From positions 12,817-76,816 of the forward strand of contig JACKLU010000012.1 of NCBI GenBank assembly GCA_024235735.1: a stretch of 64,000 nt of DNA, given 5' to 3'. The stretch is from Burkholderiales bacterium (lineage in GTDB: Bacteria > Pseudomonadota > Gammaproteobacteria > Burkholderiales > Nitrosomonadaceae). Shown in pieces: positions 1 through 8,688 of this stretch. Position 1 is the stretch's first letter. Every line of letters begins with the position of its first letter. The notes under the pieces are model-generated. The model had not been told where the DNA came from. It did no database searches and saw only the letters and a program-made list of their open reading frames with translations. A program made the translations under genes and the position numbers.

Positions 1-1
1 G

Positions 2-91
2 CTTAAAGAGCTTGTTGATAATCAAACAATACAACCGCAAGACGACAGCATCGTTCCGCTTTTTGATATGCGCAGGTCCAAAACTGCATAA
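2..91 (+). CDS. C-terminal end of an unidentified protein (partial)
   Basis: An open frame enters from the left edge and ends at a TAA at 89-91, giving the last 29 residues of a protein that ends in DMRRSKTA. The tail is hydrophilic and I do not recognise a family from it. It is followed by a 234-bp gap before the first SUF gene, so it probably belongs to a separate transcription unit. Whether it is a true gene cannot be decided from 29 residues; the call rests on an uninterrupted frame and ordinary codon use. Confidence 0.4.
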   Translation, partial: LKELVDNQTIQPQDDSIVPLFDMRRSKTA

Positions 92-325
92 TAAAAAAAT
101 AATAATCTGGCTTCGTTCCACTTTTTTCATTATTGATTATTGAAGGTTGTGTTTTTTGTTGATTAGATAGGTATTCGAACAATTTGGGTTACGGCAGGTC
201 AAAAATTCTGTTTCACCCGCTCGACATTTCTATAAATTAAAAATCTAAGCTCAAAACGTACTATCGACACCATCATTACAAATGCATCATTACCTGTATG
301 TATCATGGCATTTAACGGTGAAAAT

Positions 326-664
326 ATGATGACAATCACTTTAACTGAGAAAGCTGCAAAACATGTTCAACAACAACTCGCAAAACGCGGAAACGGTATT
401 GCTTTACGCGTTGGCATCAAGAAATCCGGCTGTTCGGGTTTTGCATATACTTATAACTTTGCAGATGAAATTAATTCGCACGATCGACTTTTTGCTTCAC
501 ACGACGTACAAGTCGTGGTTGATGAAAAGGACCTGCCATTTTTGAATGGTGCATTGATCGATTTCACCCAGGAAGGTCTTAGCAGCTTTTTCAAGCTCAA
601 CAATCCCAATATTGATAACACTTGTGGCTGCGGCGAAAGCTTCAGTCTGAAAGATTCCCAATAA
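326..664 (+). CDS. A-type iron-sulfur carrier protein (SufA/IscA/ErpA family)
   Basis: Predicted small cytosolic carrier that receives Fe-S clusters from the SUF scaffold and passes them to apo-proteins. The 112-aa product has the A-type pattern: one cysteine in SGCSGFAY near residue 40 and the C-terminal pair in TCGCGESF. An in-frame ATG at 305 would add seven residues but has no ribosome-binding site, while the ATG at 326 is preceded by GGTGAA at a suitable distance, so I chose 326 (329 is also possible). It lies 123 bp upstream of sufB on the same strand and heads the SUF cluster. Sequence alone does not separate SufA from ErpA or IscA; position favours a SufA role. Confidence 0.9.
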   Translation: MMTITLTEKAAKHVQQQLAKRGNGIALRVGIKKSGCSGFAYTYNFADEINSHDRLFASHDVQVVVDEKDLPFLNGALIDFTQEGLSSFFKLNNPNIDNTCGCGESFSLKDSQ

Positions 665-787
665 GAAAACTTCTTCAGTTTGTTAATAAACTGATACTGA
701 ATCAACTATAAAAGAATCCTGTTTACAATTTCAACAATAATAAATTCGTCACACATTGCAGGAAAGATTTAAAAAGGACTAATTTCG

Positions 788-2224
788 ATGAGTGCTGCAC
801 TGCAGAATCTGGTTAATCAACCTTATAAACATGGTTTCGTAACGAATATCGAATCCTATGTTGCCCCCAAAGGACTCAATGAAGAGACTATTCGTCTCAT
901 TTCAGCAAAAAAAGACGAGCCTGAATGGCTTCTTAATTTTCGTCTGGAAGCTTTTCAAAAATGGCTCACCATGACGGAACCGCACTGGCAGAATGTCAAA
1001 TTTCCTAAAATTGACTATCAGGCCATCAGTTATTACGCGGCCCCAAAACCGAAAAACAAACTGGCCAGCATGGACGAAGTCGATCCGGAGCTGTTGCGCA
1101 CGTTTGAAAAGCTTGGCGTGCCGATGCATGAACGCGCGGCGCTTGCCGGTGTTGCCGTCGATGTAATTTTTGACAGCGTTTCCGTTGCAACAACTTATAA
1201 AGAGAAACTGGCTGAAGTCGGTATTATTTTCTGCTCGATTTCCGAAGCGGTGCATAATCATCCGGAATTGGTCAGGCAATACCTGGGTTCGGTCGTGCCC
1301 GTTGGCGACAATTTTTTTGCTGCTCTGAATTCCGCTGTTTTTACCGATGGCTCTTTCTGCTACATCCCCAAAGGCGTTAAATGCCCGATGGATTTGTCGA
1401 CCTATTTCCGGATCAATACGCAAGACTCTGGACAGTTTGAGCGCACACTGATTATTGCCGAGGAAGGTGCATCGGTTTCATACCTTGAAGGTTGCACCGC
1501 GCCACAATTTGACACCAACCAATTGCATGCCGCCGTTGTTGAGCTTGTCGCACTGGATCATGCCGACATCAAATACTCGACAGTGCAGAACTGGTATGCC
1601 GGTGATGAAAACGGCATTGGCGGTATTTATAACTTCGTCACCAAGCGCGGCCTCGCCAAGGGCGTAAACTCCAGAATTTCATGGACTCAAGTTGAAACAG
1701 GCTCCGCCATCACCTGGAAATATCCCTCCTGCATATTACGTGGTGACAATTCCATCGGCGAATTTTACTCGGTTGCGGTAACCAATCACCATCAGCAAGC
1801 AGACACCGGCACCAAAATGATACATATCGGTAAAAATACCCGCAGCACGATTATCAGCAAAGGTATCTCAGCCGGTAAATCCAACAGCAGCTATCGCGGA
1901 CTCGTGCGTATTGCGCCGACAGCCGAGAATGCCCGCAATTTCTCGCAATGCGACTCCATGCTGGTCGGTGATCAATCCGGTGCGCACACCTTCCCCTATA
2001 TTCAGGTGCGCAATAACAGTGCAAAAGTGGAACACGAGGCATCAACTTCCAAAATTGGCGAAGATCAGCTGTTTTACCTTGCACAGCGAGGCATCGATGC
2101 GGAAGAAGCGGTATCCATGATTGTCAATGGATTCTGTAAGGAAGTATTCCAGCAATTGCCGATGGAATTTGCAGTAGAAGCCACAAAATTACTCAGCTTT
2201 AAATTAGAGAACAGTGTCGGATGA
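788..2224 (+). CDS. sufB: Fe-S cluster assembly scaffold protein SufB
   Basis: SufB is the scaffold subunit of the SufBC2D complex on which Fe-S clusters are built in the cytosol. The 478-aa length is typical. The C-terminal half is the beta-helix core, and the conserved NFSQCDSML segment near residue 388 carries the cysteine equivalent to the essential Cys405 of E. coli SufB. The start is supported by AAGGA about 9 nt upstream. The stop overlaps the sufC start by 4 bp (ATGA at 2221-2224), indicating translational coupling and complex stoichiometry. No truncation or missing motif is seen. Confidence 0.98.
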   Translation: MSAALQNLVNQPYKHGFVTNIESYVAPKGLNEETIRLISAKKDEPEWLLNFRLEAFQKWLTMTEPHWQNVKFPKIDYQAISYYAAPKPKNKLASMDEVDPELLRTFEKLGVPMHERAALAGVAVDVIFDSVSVATTYKEKLAEVGIIFCSISEAVHNHPELVRQYLGSVVPVGDNFFAALNSAVFTDGSFCYIPKGVKCPMDLSTYFRINTQDSGQFERTLIIAEEGASVSYLEGCTAPQFDTNQLHAAVVELVALDHADIKYSTVQNWYAGDENGIGGIYNFVTKRGLAKGVNSRISWTQVETGSAITWKYPSCILRGDNSIGEFYSVAVTNHHQQADTGTKMIHIGKNTRSTIISKGISAGKSNSSYRGLVRIAPTAENARNFSQCDSMLVGDQSGAHTFPYIQVRNNSAKVEHEASTSKIGEDQLFYLAQRGIDAEEAVSMIVNGFCKEVFQQLPMEFAVEATKLLSFKLENSVG

Positions 2225-3015
2225 ACATCAATCAAAACCCAATCATTTTAAACGTCGATAACCTGCACGCCAGCATTCAGGACACCGAAATCCTGAAAGG
2301 AATCAATCTCACCGTGAGAAGCGGCGAGATTCACGCCATCATGGGCTTGAACGGCTCCGGAAAAAGCACTTTTGCTAAAGTCCTCGCCGGTCACCCGGAT
2401 TATCATGTCACGCAAGGCAGCATTCAATACGAGCAGCAGGATTTACTGGAATTAAGCGCGGAAGAACGCGCGCAGGCGGGCGTATTTCTGGCATTCCAAT
2501 ACCCGATCGAAATTCCGGGCGTCGCCAACAGCCAGTTTTTGCGGCTAGCCTACAATACCGTGCAAGCCAAACGCGGCAAAGAAGAACTCGACCCGCTCGA
2601 ATTCGACGATTTCGTCCGCGAGAAAATGAAACTGCTGGAAATGAAACCCGACTTTCTCGATCGCAGCGTCAATGAAGGTTTCTCCGGCGGCGAAAAAAAA
2701 CGCAATGAAATCCTTCAAATGGCTTTACTGGAACCTAAACTCGGTATTCTGGACGAGACGGATTCAGGGCTCGATATTGACGCACTCAAGATCGTGGCGA
2801 AAGGCGTGAACCATCTCCATAACACGGGTAATGCCATCATTCTGATTACGCATTATCAGCGCCTGCTTGATCACATCGTTCCTGATTTTGTTCATGTCAT
2901 GGAAGCCGGACGGATCATCAAAACAGGCGGCAAGGAACTGGCGCTTGAACTCGAAACACATGGCTACGACTGGATTCACAACGACCAGAAACGCGCGGCG
3001 GGAGCATCCACATGA
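2221..3015 (+). CDS. sufC: Fe-S assembly ATPase SufC
   Basis: ABC-type ATPase that drives conformational change of SufBC2D during cluster assembly; soluble, not a transporter. Walker A (GLNGSGKST) is at residues 42-50, the SufC-type signature FSGGEKKR follows in the middle, Walker B is LGILDETDSGLD and the switch histidine is in ITHYQR. The ETDSGLD sequence, in place of the usual DEP, is characteristic of SufC. Starts inside the sufB stop and ends with a 4-bp overlap with sufD. The 264-aa length is normal. Confidence 0.98.
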   Translation: MNINQNPIILNVDNLHASIQDTEILKGINLTVRSGEIHAIMGLNGSGKSTFAKVLAGHPDYHVTQGSIQYEQQDLLELSAEERAQAGVFLAFQYPIEIPGVANSQFLRLAYNTVQAKRGKEELDPLEFDDFVREKMKLLEMKPDFLDRSVNEGFSGGEKKRNEILQMALLEPKLGILDETDSGLDIDALKIVAKGVNHLHNTGNAIILITHYQRLLDHIVPDFVHVMEAGRIIKTGGKELALELETHGYDWIHNDQKRAAGAST

Positions 3016-4331
3016 GCGAAACAATGGCCAACGATTATCTCGACTGCCTGTTAAACGCATTACCAGCCGATTCATGGAATTCGGGTGCGCAGGATAGGCT
3101 GGACTGGTTGCGGCGCTTGCGCAATGAAGCGATTGACCAGGCGGGCCGGTTAAGATTTCCAACGGTAAAGGATGAGGAATGGCGGTTTACCGATGTGTCG
3201 CCGCTGGCAAAATTACCCTATAAGCCTGCACAGAAAACCAGTGCATTGCGTTTGTCCGATATTCAGCCTTTCTGTATCGCCGAATCCGCGCATCGTCTGG
3301 TGTTTGTAGACGGTTTCTTCTCACCTGATCTGTCCCGGCTCAGTAAAGATAATCAGTTTATCATTGGCAATTTGGCAGCACCGACGCTGACCAAAACACC
3401 GCTGGCCGAAGCGCATCTGGGACAGCATGTTCAATTCCGGGATAATTTTTTCGCCGCACTGAATACCGCGTTCTTACAGGATGGCGCACTGATCGTGTTG
3501 CCCGAAAATTGCGCCGTCAGCGCACCCATCCATCTGCTGTTCATTGCCACACAGGAGCAAACAACCCAGTATCCACGCTGCCTGTTGATCGGTGAACGCA
3601 ATAGTCAGGCAACGGTGATCGAGGATTATGTCGCCCTGGGCGCGAACGCCTATATCACCAATTCAGTGGCGGAATTCAGCCTCGCGGACAACGCGCAGAT
3701 CAATCATATCCGTGTTCAGCGCGAAAGCGGCAGCGCGTTTCATCTCGCCAGCAGTGCGGTAGCGCTGGAACAGGACAGTCAGTACCGGTCTGTCAGCATT
3801 ACCCTGGGCGCACTGATTTCCCGCTTTAATCTCGATGTTGAATTCAACGCGCAAGCCGCGGAATGCACGATAGACGGACTGGCAATGATTGCCGGCAGGC
3901 AACTGGCGGATACGCACACCCGCATTGATCACGCAAAACCGCACTGCACCAGTCATCAACAGCACAAATGCATTGTTGATGACAGCTCGCATGCGGTCTT
4001 TAACGGCAAGATCATTGTACGCCCGCACGCGCAGCGCACGAATTCATCACAGTCAAGCCGCAATCTGCTGCTGAGCGGCAAGGCGCAAATTGACACAAAG
4101 CCGCAACTTGAAATTTTTGCCGATGATGTGAAATGCGCGCATGGCGCGACCGTGGGGCAACTCGACAATGAAGAAATTTTCTATCTGAAAAGCCGTGGTT
4201 TAAACGAATTGATCGCGCGCAACCTGCTGACTTACGCATTCGGCGCTGAAGTTCTTGACCGCATACCCGTGCCTTCACTCAAACACACGCTCGAGCAGGC
4301 CATTCTCAATAAAACGACACAAAACAGTTAA
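3012..4331 (+). CDS. sufD: Fe-S cluster assembly protein SufD
   Basis: SufD is the SufB paralogue that pairs with it in SufBC2D and is needed for iron entry. The 439-aa product has a divergent helical N-terminus and a C-terminal beta-helix. The conserved CAHGATVGQLDNEEIFYL segment contains the histidine matching the functional His360 of E. coli SufD. The start overlaps the sufC stop by 4 bp, and sufS begins 4 bp after the stop, so it is co-translated within the operon. It is weakly conserved at the N-terminus, as usual for SufD. Confidence 0.96.
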   Translation: MSETMANDYLDCLLNALPADSWNSGAQDRLDWLRRLRNEAIDQAGRLRFPTVKDEEWRFTDVSPLAKLPYKPAQKTSALRLSDIQPFCIAESAHRLVFVDGFFSPDLSRLSKDNQFIIGNLAAPTLTKTPLAEAHLGQHVQFRDNFFAALNTAFLQDGALIVLPENCAVSAPIHLLFIATQEQTTQYPRCLLIGERNSQATVIEDYVALGANAYITNSVAEFSLADNAQINHIRVQRESGSAFHLASSAVALEQDSQYRSVSITLGALISRFNLDVEFNAQAAECTIDGLAMIAGRQLADTHTRIDHAKPHCTSHQQHKCIVDDSSHAVFNGKIIVRPHAQRTNSSQSSRNLLLSGKAQIDTKPQLEIFADDVKCAHGATVGQLDNEEIFYLKSRGLNELIARNLLTYAFGAEVLDRIPVPSLKHTLEQAILNKTTQNS

Positions 4332-4335
4332 CACT

Positions 4336-5595
4336 ATGGCCAACGTTTATGCCTCAATGACACCCGGCGCGAATACTGTCTTTGATGTAGAAAAAATTCG
4401 CGCGGACTTTCCAATTCTCGGCATCAAAGTAGGCGACAAACCCCTGGTTTATCTGGACAATGCTGCTTCCTGCCAGATGCCGCGTCAGGTTATCGACCAG
4501 CTGGTGCACTATCAGACCACCCAGCACGCCAACATCAATCGCGCCGTGCATTATCTTTCCGAAGTCGCCACCATGGAATATGAAAAAGCGCGTCGCAGGA
4601 TACAGCAGTTTGTCAATGCGCGCGAAGAGCGGGAAATCATCTTCACCAGCGGCACGACCGAATCGATCAATCTGGTCATGCAGGGCTACGGCCGCAAGTT
4701 TATCAAGGCGGGCGATGAAATCATTCTGACCACGCTCGAGCATCACTCCAATATCGTGCCCTGGCAAATGCTGGCCGAGGAAAAAGGCGCCATCATCCGC
4801 GTCGTGCCGATCAATGACGCGGGTGAACTCGATATCGCGGCATACGAAAAGCTGTTCAATGAACGCACAAAATTTGTCGGCCTGATTCATGTCTCCAATG
4901 CGTTGGGCACCATCAATCCGATCAAACCGATGATCGCCTTCGCACACCAGCATGGCGTTCCGGTACTGATTGATGGCGCGCAGGCTGCGCCGCATAGGGT
5001 CGTCGACGTGCAGGATCTCGATTGCGATTTTTATGCCTTCTCGGCGCATAAATTGTGCGGCCCGACCGGAATCGGCATGCTCTACGGCAAGTCTTCATGG
5101 CTTGAAGCCATGCAGCCGTTTAAAGGCGGCGGCGACATGATCGCCTCGGTCACTTTTGAAAAAACAACCTACGCGGCCATTCCGCACAAATTCGAAGCCG
5201 GCACCCCCCCTATTGCCGCCGCCATCGGTTTTGGCGGGGCCATCGACTATCTTGAATCCATTGGCATGGACGACATTGCCGCGTATGAGCATGAATTGCT
5301 CAACTATGCCACCGAACGCATGGCGGAAATTAAAGGCTTGCGGATCATCGGAACCGCCGCGCATAAAACCGCCGTGCTGTCTTTCACGCTCGACGGCATC
5401 CATCCGCATGATATCGGCACCATTCTGAATGAAGATGGCGTCGCGGTACGCACCGGCCACCACTGCGCGCAGCCGGTGATGGAGCGTTTCAAGGTGCCCG
5501 CGACTTCGCGCGCTTCATTTGCCTTTTACAACACCAGGTCGGAAGTGGATGCCCTGATCGCGGGCATCCGGAACGTACAGAAAGTTTTTTTATGA
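4336..5595 (+). CDS. sufS: Cysteine desulfurase SufS (group II)
   Basis: PLP-dependent enzyme that takes sulfur from L-cysteine as a persulfide for Fe-S assembly. The PLP-binding lysine is K239 in FSAHKLCGPTG, and the active-site cysteine is C377 in RTGHHCAQP, the short-loop arrangement of group II enzymes. The open frame extends upstream to 4255 inside sufD, but ATG 4336, 4 bp after the sufD stop, gives the family-normal 419-aa protein. The stop overlaps the sufU start (ATGA, 5592-5595). Pairing with sufU rather than sufE suggests the persulfide is handed to SufU. Confidence 0.97.
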   Translation: MANVYASMTPGANTVFDVEKIRADFPILGIKVGDKPLVYLDNAASCQMPRQVIDQLVHYQTTQHANINRAVHYLSEVATMEYEKARRRIQQFVNAREEREIIFTSGTTESINLVMQGYGRKFIKAGDEIILTTLEHHSNIVPWQMLAEEKGAIIRVVPINDAGELDIAAYEKLFNERTKFVGLIHVSNALGTINPIKPMIAFAHQHGVPVLIDGAQAAPHRVVDVQDLDCDFYAFSAHKLCGPTGIGMLYGKSSWLEAMQPFKGGGDMIASVTFEKTTYAAIPHKFEAGTPPIAAAIGFGGAIDYLESIGMDDIAAYEHELLNYATERMAEIKGLRIIGTAAHKTAVLSFTLDGIHPHDIGTILNEDGVAVRTGHHCAQPVMERFKVPATSRASFAFYNTRSEVDALIAGIRNVQKVFL

Positions 5596-6080
5596 TGATG
5601 AACAGCAAGTCACTCTACCAGGAAGTCATTCTCGACCATAACCGCAAGCCGCGTAACTACGGCGTACTGGACAACCCCAGCCACCATGCCGTAGGCCACA
5701 ACCCGTTATGTGGCGACCGCCTGGATATTGCCCTGAAAATAGAAAATGACCAGATCAGTCATATCGCGTTTCATGGCGAATCCTGCGCGATCTGCAAGGC
5801 ATCGGCGTCAATGATGACCGCCGCCGTCAAAGGCAAGACACGCCCCGACGCCGAAACACTGATCCAGGAATTTCGTGACATGGCGACAGGCAAACTCGAT
5901 CCGGAACAGCCGAACCATCTAGGCCGGCTGACCGTTTTCTCGGGCATCCGGGATTTACCGACGCGCGTCAAATGCGCGATCCTGCCCTGGCACACCCTGC
6001 ACGCGGCGCTGAATGCCCTGACCAGTGTTTCAACAGAATCGGACGATGACCCGGTGCAGGCGACTTCCGCCAGTGATTGA
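5592..6080 (+). CDS. sufU: SufU-type zinc-dependent sulfurtransferase
   Basis: SufU accepts persulfide sulfur from SufS by a zinc-ligand swap. The 162-aa product shows the SufU signature rather than IscU: NPLCGDRLD, then ESCAICKASASMM, then RVKCAILPWHTL, giving three cysteines and the Asp of CGD that form the Zn site. The insertion between the second and third cysteines relative to IscU is present. Three ATG codons in a row (5592, 5595, 5598) leave the exact start open; the first overlaps the sufS stop. No sufE is seen in the window, consistent with a SufS-SufU pair. Confidence 0.95.
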   Translation: MMMNSKSLYQEVILDHNRKPRNYGVLDNPSHHAVGHNPLCGDRLDIALKIENDQISHIAFHGESCAICKASASMMTAAVKGKTRPDAETLIQEFRDMATGKLDPEQPNHLGRLTVFSGIRDLPTRVKCAILPWHTLHAALNALTSVSTESDDDPVQATSASD

Positions 6081-6161
6081 TGGCTGACGGCTGACGTCAC
6101 ATCAGCGCAATGCAATCGCAACAAACTCCATAAAAAAATAAATTTATACTTCGTCGAAATC

Positions 6162-6722
6162 ATGCCAAAAATTGCTGACATAGAAGGCACACCCAACAAA
6201 AACGCCTTGAAATTCATTCTGAAAGAACCCCTGACCTGGGGAATCGCGTGTTCATACGACAACGCCGAATCCGCCAGTGACGATCCGCTGGCGTCCGCGC
6301 TGTTCGAGATCGACCATGTCACCAACGTTTTTTATATCGACAACTGGATTACCGTAACCCAGGACGGCGAAGCCAACTGGCAGGACCTCGCGCGCGAAGT
6401 CGCCGACCCCATCCGGGCAGCACCCGCCGCAAGCGAACAAACCGAAAAAGCCGTCGCAGCCGCGGGTGACTGGCTCAACAACCTGAGCCCCGAAGATCAG
6501 CAGCGGCTGGAACGCATCAACGTCATGCTCGATGAAGAAGTACGCCCCTACCTACAAAGCGACGGCGGTGATCTGCATATTCTGGGCCTGCAAGGCAACA
6601 TTCTGAAAATACATTACCAGGGCGCATGCGGCACCTGCCCCAGCTCAATCACCGGCACCCTGCGCGGCATCGAGCATATGCTGAAAACGATCGAACCGGA
6701 TATCCAGGTTATTGCGTGCTAG
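6162..6722 (+). CDS. Nfu-type Fe-S scaffold/carrier (Nfu N-terminal + NifU C-terminal domains)
   Basis: 186-aa two-domain carrier. Residues 1-90 form the Nfu N-terminal domain. Residues ~105-186 form the NifU C-terminal (thioredoxin-like) domain with the cluster-binding CGTCPSS motif, whose two cysteines bridge a 4Fe-4S cluster between subunits. It lies 81 bp after sufU on the same strand and closes the SUF cluster, fitting a late delivery role for 4Fe-4S targets. The linker is alanine- and proline-rich. A hairpin with arms GAAAACT/AGTTTTC about 50 bp downstream may end the transcript. Confidence 0.95.
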   Translation: MPKIADIEGTPNKNALKFILKEPLTWGIACSYDNAESASDDPLASALFEIDHVTNVFYIDNWITVTQDGEANWQDLAREVADPIRAAPAASEQTEKAVAAAGDWLNNLSPEDQQRLERINVMLDEEVRPYLQSDGGDLHILGLQGNILKIHYQGACGTCPSSITGTLRGIEHMLKTIEPDIQVIAC

Positions 6723-6912
6723 GCGGAATGTATCCGGGCGGAAGGTCTGTTGATGCATGCTAAAACCAAGAAAACTGTATCATTGTTCTTTAGTTTTCAG
6801 TGGGGTGTGTTTGTAGCCTCCGTGTTACTTGAATGAGGTTATAAGAAATAGCAATAAACATAATGAAATTGAAAACATACAATGAAAACAGCATGTAACA
6901 CTGAGTTGCCTG

Positions 6913-7512
6913 TTGAAATTTTTGATCTTACCTTCGTTTGTGTTTGCCCAATCAAGTGCATTCATTGCCAGTTTATCAAAATGTCGTTTCTGGTGAATAT
7001 TTTGCAATAGATTTCCAATTCCTTGAAGTTCCTTTTGAATCAACCGGAGACGCTGATATCCTTCTAGCAAATGGAGGAGCTGTTTCAAATGGTCTACTCA
7101 GTTCAACTGTTTTGACAAATTTCACGAAGGAATCCTTGTCTCTACATTTAGCAAATCAATGGCAAACACATTTGCTTTGTTTAAAGATCCTACAAGTCTG
7201 TATACTGTTTGGGGCGCATCTGTAGATTTAACAGCTATTTTTCATGGTGGAATTGGCCGAATGGAGTTTCACCCAATCTTCGATCCTTCGGTCAAGAACG
7301 CATTTGTAAATTATCAACTTACCTCTTTCGGTGCCACACAATCTACAGGTATGTCAATATTTTCCGACACGCTTGTTACACCGCAAATAATTTCTTCGAA
7401 TGCAGCCTTAGTTTCATTACCATCAAGCTTCGCGTTGATAATCATTGGTGCGTTCGGATTTTCTTTCAACAATATAAAACTTCGATCTATAGTCTATTCA
7501 AGCTTAAGGTAA
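6913..7512 (+). pseudogene. Frame-broken exported protein with PEP-CTERM-like tail
   Basis: Three pieces of one apparent secreted protein lie in alternating frames. From 6913 a signal-peptide-like segment (LKFLILPSFVFAQSSA) reads in frame 1 and stops near 6996. Around 6960-7110 frame 2 reads a plausible mature start (VSGEYFAIDFQFLEV...). From about 7120 to 7512 frame 1 resumes and ends with VSLPSSFALIIIGAFGFSF followed by basic residues, which resembles a PEP-CTERM sorting tail (variant motif, hydrophobic helix, positive end). Two compensating shifts are needed to join them, so this is either a decayed gene or carries sequence errors. No conserved catalytic domain is recognised. The assignment is an inference from the tail architecture. 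Confidence 0.45.
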
Positions 7513-7563
7513 TAAACGTGAAATTCTTTGAAGATTTTGACTGTGGCGAATGGAAATACTCGC

Positions 7564-7769
7564 ATGGATGTAATACTTATGATTGCTGGCGCTCTAATCG
7601 GATGGGCAATTTCTCATTTTTACTATGTAAAAGCACTAAACGATCCTCGAGAAATTTTAAAACGGATGCTGAAGGCGAGAAAAAAAAGAGGGTTGATGAA
7701 TTAATATTCCGTGGAATAGAAAGTATAGGAACAATTAAATATATACGTGACGCATCTGGGAAAGATTAA
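7564..7769 (+). CDS. Small membrane protein split by an A8 run (possible -1 frameshift)
   Basis: From ATG 7564 a frame encodes one membrane helix (VILMIAGALIGWAISHFYY) and a basic tail (NDPREILKRMLKARKK), then stops at 7702-7704. In the -1 frame the reading continues without a stop as KRVDELIFRGIESIGTIKY... to TAA at 7767-7769. Joined at the A-run (7680-7687) the product would be about 68 aa and looks like one coherent protein. The 0-frame reads A-AAA-AAA there, a classic slippery heptamer. It could be programmed frameshifting, a phase-variable tract, a mutation or a sequencing error. The function is not recognised. Confidence 0.4.
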
Positions 7770-7780
7770 AGGAGTTGTCA

Positions 7781-7864
7781 TTGAACTTAGAGGAGCAGCT
7801 GCAAGCAAAGATGCGCCCTAAAGTAACAACAGGAGATTTAACCGTGGGTTCCTCAGGTGACTGA
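7781..7864 (+). CDS. 27-codon ORF behind a perfect Shine-Dalgarno sequence
   Basis: AAAGGAG at 7768-7774 precedes TTG codons at 7775 and 7781; from 7781 the frame reads MNLEEQLQAKMRPKVTTGDL... and ends at TGA 7862-7864. It starts 11 bp after the stop of the frame-broken membrane protein, which looks like an operon junction. It may be a genuine small protein or, more likely, the surviving N-terminus of a longer gene lost in this decayed stretch. I do not recognise it. Confidence 0.3.
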   Translation: MNLEEQLQAKMRPKVTTGDLTVGSSGD

Positions 7865-8003
7865 AAATTAGTAAATAGCAACATTATAGTTAGATAATTA
7901 TTTTTAAAGTACTCAGAAACAAAGAATTTTTGAACTGGAACAGAATAAGTCAACTACCGGATTTATCTGTTTCGGTGAGCCAGTCGGCTCAAGTCAGATC
8001 AGA

Positions 8004-8579
8004 TCATTTTTCACTCACATCGGGACGATTTTTTTGAACAAAAGCAACAAACCCGGCAAGAAAGCTTGCAAGCTGTTTGCGCGCGGCCTCATCTTGTAGT
8101 TTTCCGTCTTCATTAAAGACTTGATGCGCTTTGGAGAGCATGATTTTTTCGCCGAGCCAGGGGCGCATGCCCAGTCTGCGGAAGACCGGCAGCCAGGCGT
8201 TTTGCGATAGCATGGTGCCGAACCCGCCCGGCGTCGCGCCGATCACCGCCACGGGGCGTTCGCTGAATACCCGCTGAATCTGCTCCGGCGGGCGTGACAG
8301 CCAGTCGATCGCGTTTTTCAACACGCCCGGCATGGAATGGTTATATTCCGGCGTGGCCAACAGCAGCGCGTCCGATGCGGCAATGCGTTCCTGCAACAGA
8401 CTGACCGCCTGCGGAACGCCTTCGGTGGTTTCGATATCTTCGTTATAGAGCGGGATATTCCGGATTGATGCAATCTCAAGCGCAGCGTGTTCCGGCAACA
8501 ATTGCGCGGCGGCGTGCAGCAATGCGGTATTGTATGACTGTTTGCGCAGGCTTCCTGCGATACCGATGATTTTTATCAT
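8004..8579 (-). CDS. NADPH-dependent FMN reductase (flavodoxin-like; ChrR/YieF type)
   Basis: 191-aa flavodoxin-fold oxidoreductase using NAD(P)H and FMN to reduce quinones, and in some homologues chromate or azo compounds. The FMN phosphate loop GSLRKQSYN is near residues 9-17, the conserved PEYNHSMPGVLKNAIDW segment sits mid-protein, and GGFGTM is in the second half. These are hallmarks of the FMN_red family. It stands alone on the minus strand, next to the decayed region on one side and divergent to bolA on the other. The physiological substrate cannot be read from sequence. Confidence 0.9.
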   Translation of the reverse strand: MIKIIGIAGSLRKQSYNTALLHAAAQLLPEHAALEIASIRNIPLYNEDIETTEGVPQAVSLLQERIAASDALLLATPEYNHSMPGVLKNAIDWLSRPPEQIQRVFSERPVAVIGATPGGFGTMLSQNAWLPVFRRLGMRPWLGEKIMLSKAHQVFNEDGKLQDEAARKQLASFLAGFVAFVQKNRPDVSEK

Positions 8580-8688
8580 GTTATTTCCTGTAGCTAAGAG
8601 TAATTGATATCAGACGAAAAAAACAAATACAAAGTTATTGCCAATCAGCGCCCAGCCGGTAATATAAGTGCTTTTAGGAACCGTCATC

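Noticed and set aside
902..1423. 173-aa ORF antisense to sufB
   Set aside because: Entirely inside a well-supported gene; no motifs. Shadow ORF.
7209..7769. 186-aa ORF spanning the whole PEP-CTERM-like tail region
   Set aside because: Only its last ~27 codons look protein-like (used in the frameshift call); the rest is a Trp/Cys-rich shadow frame.
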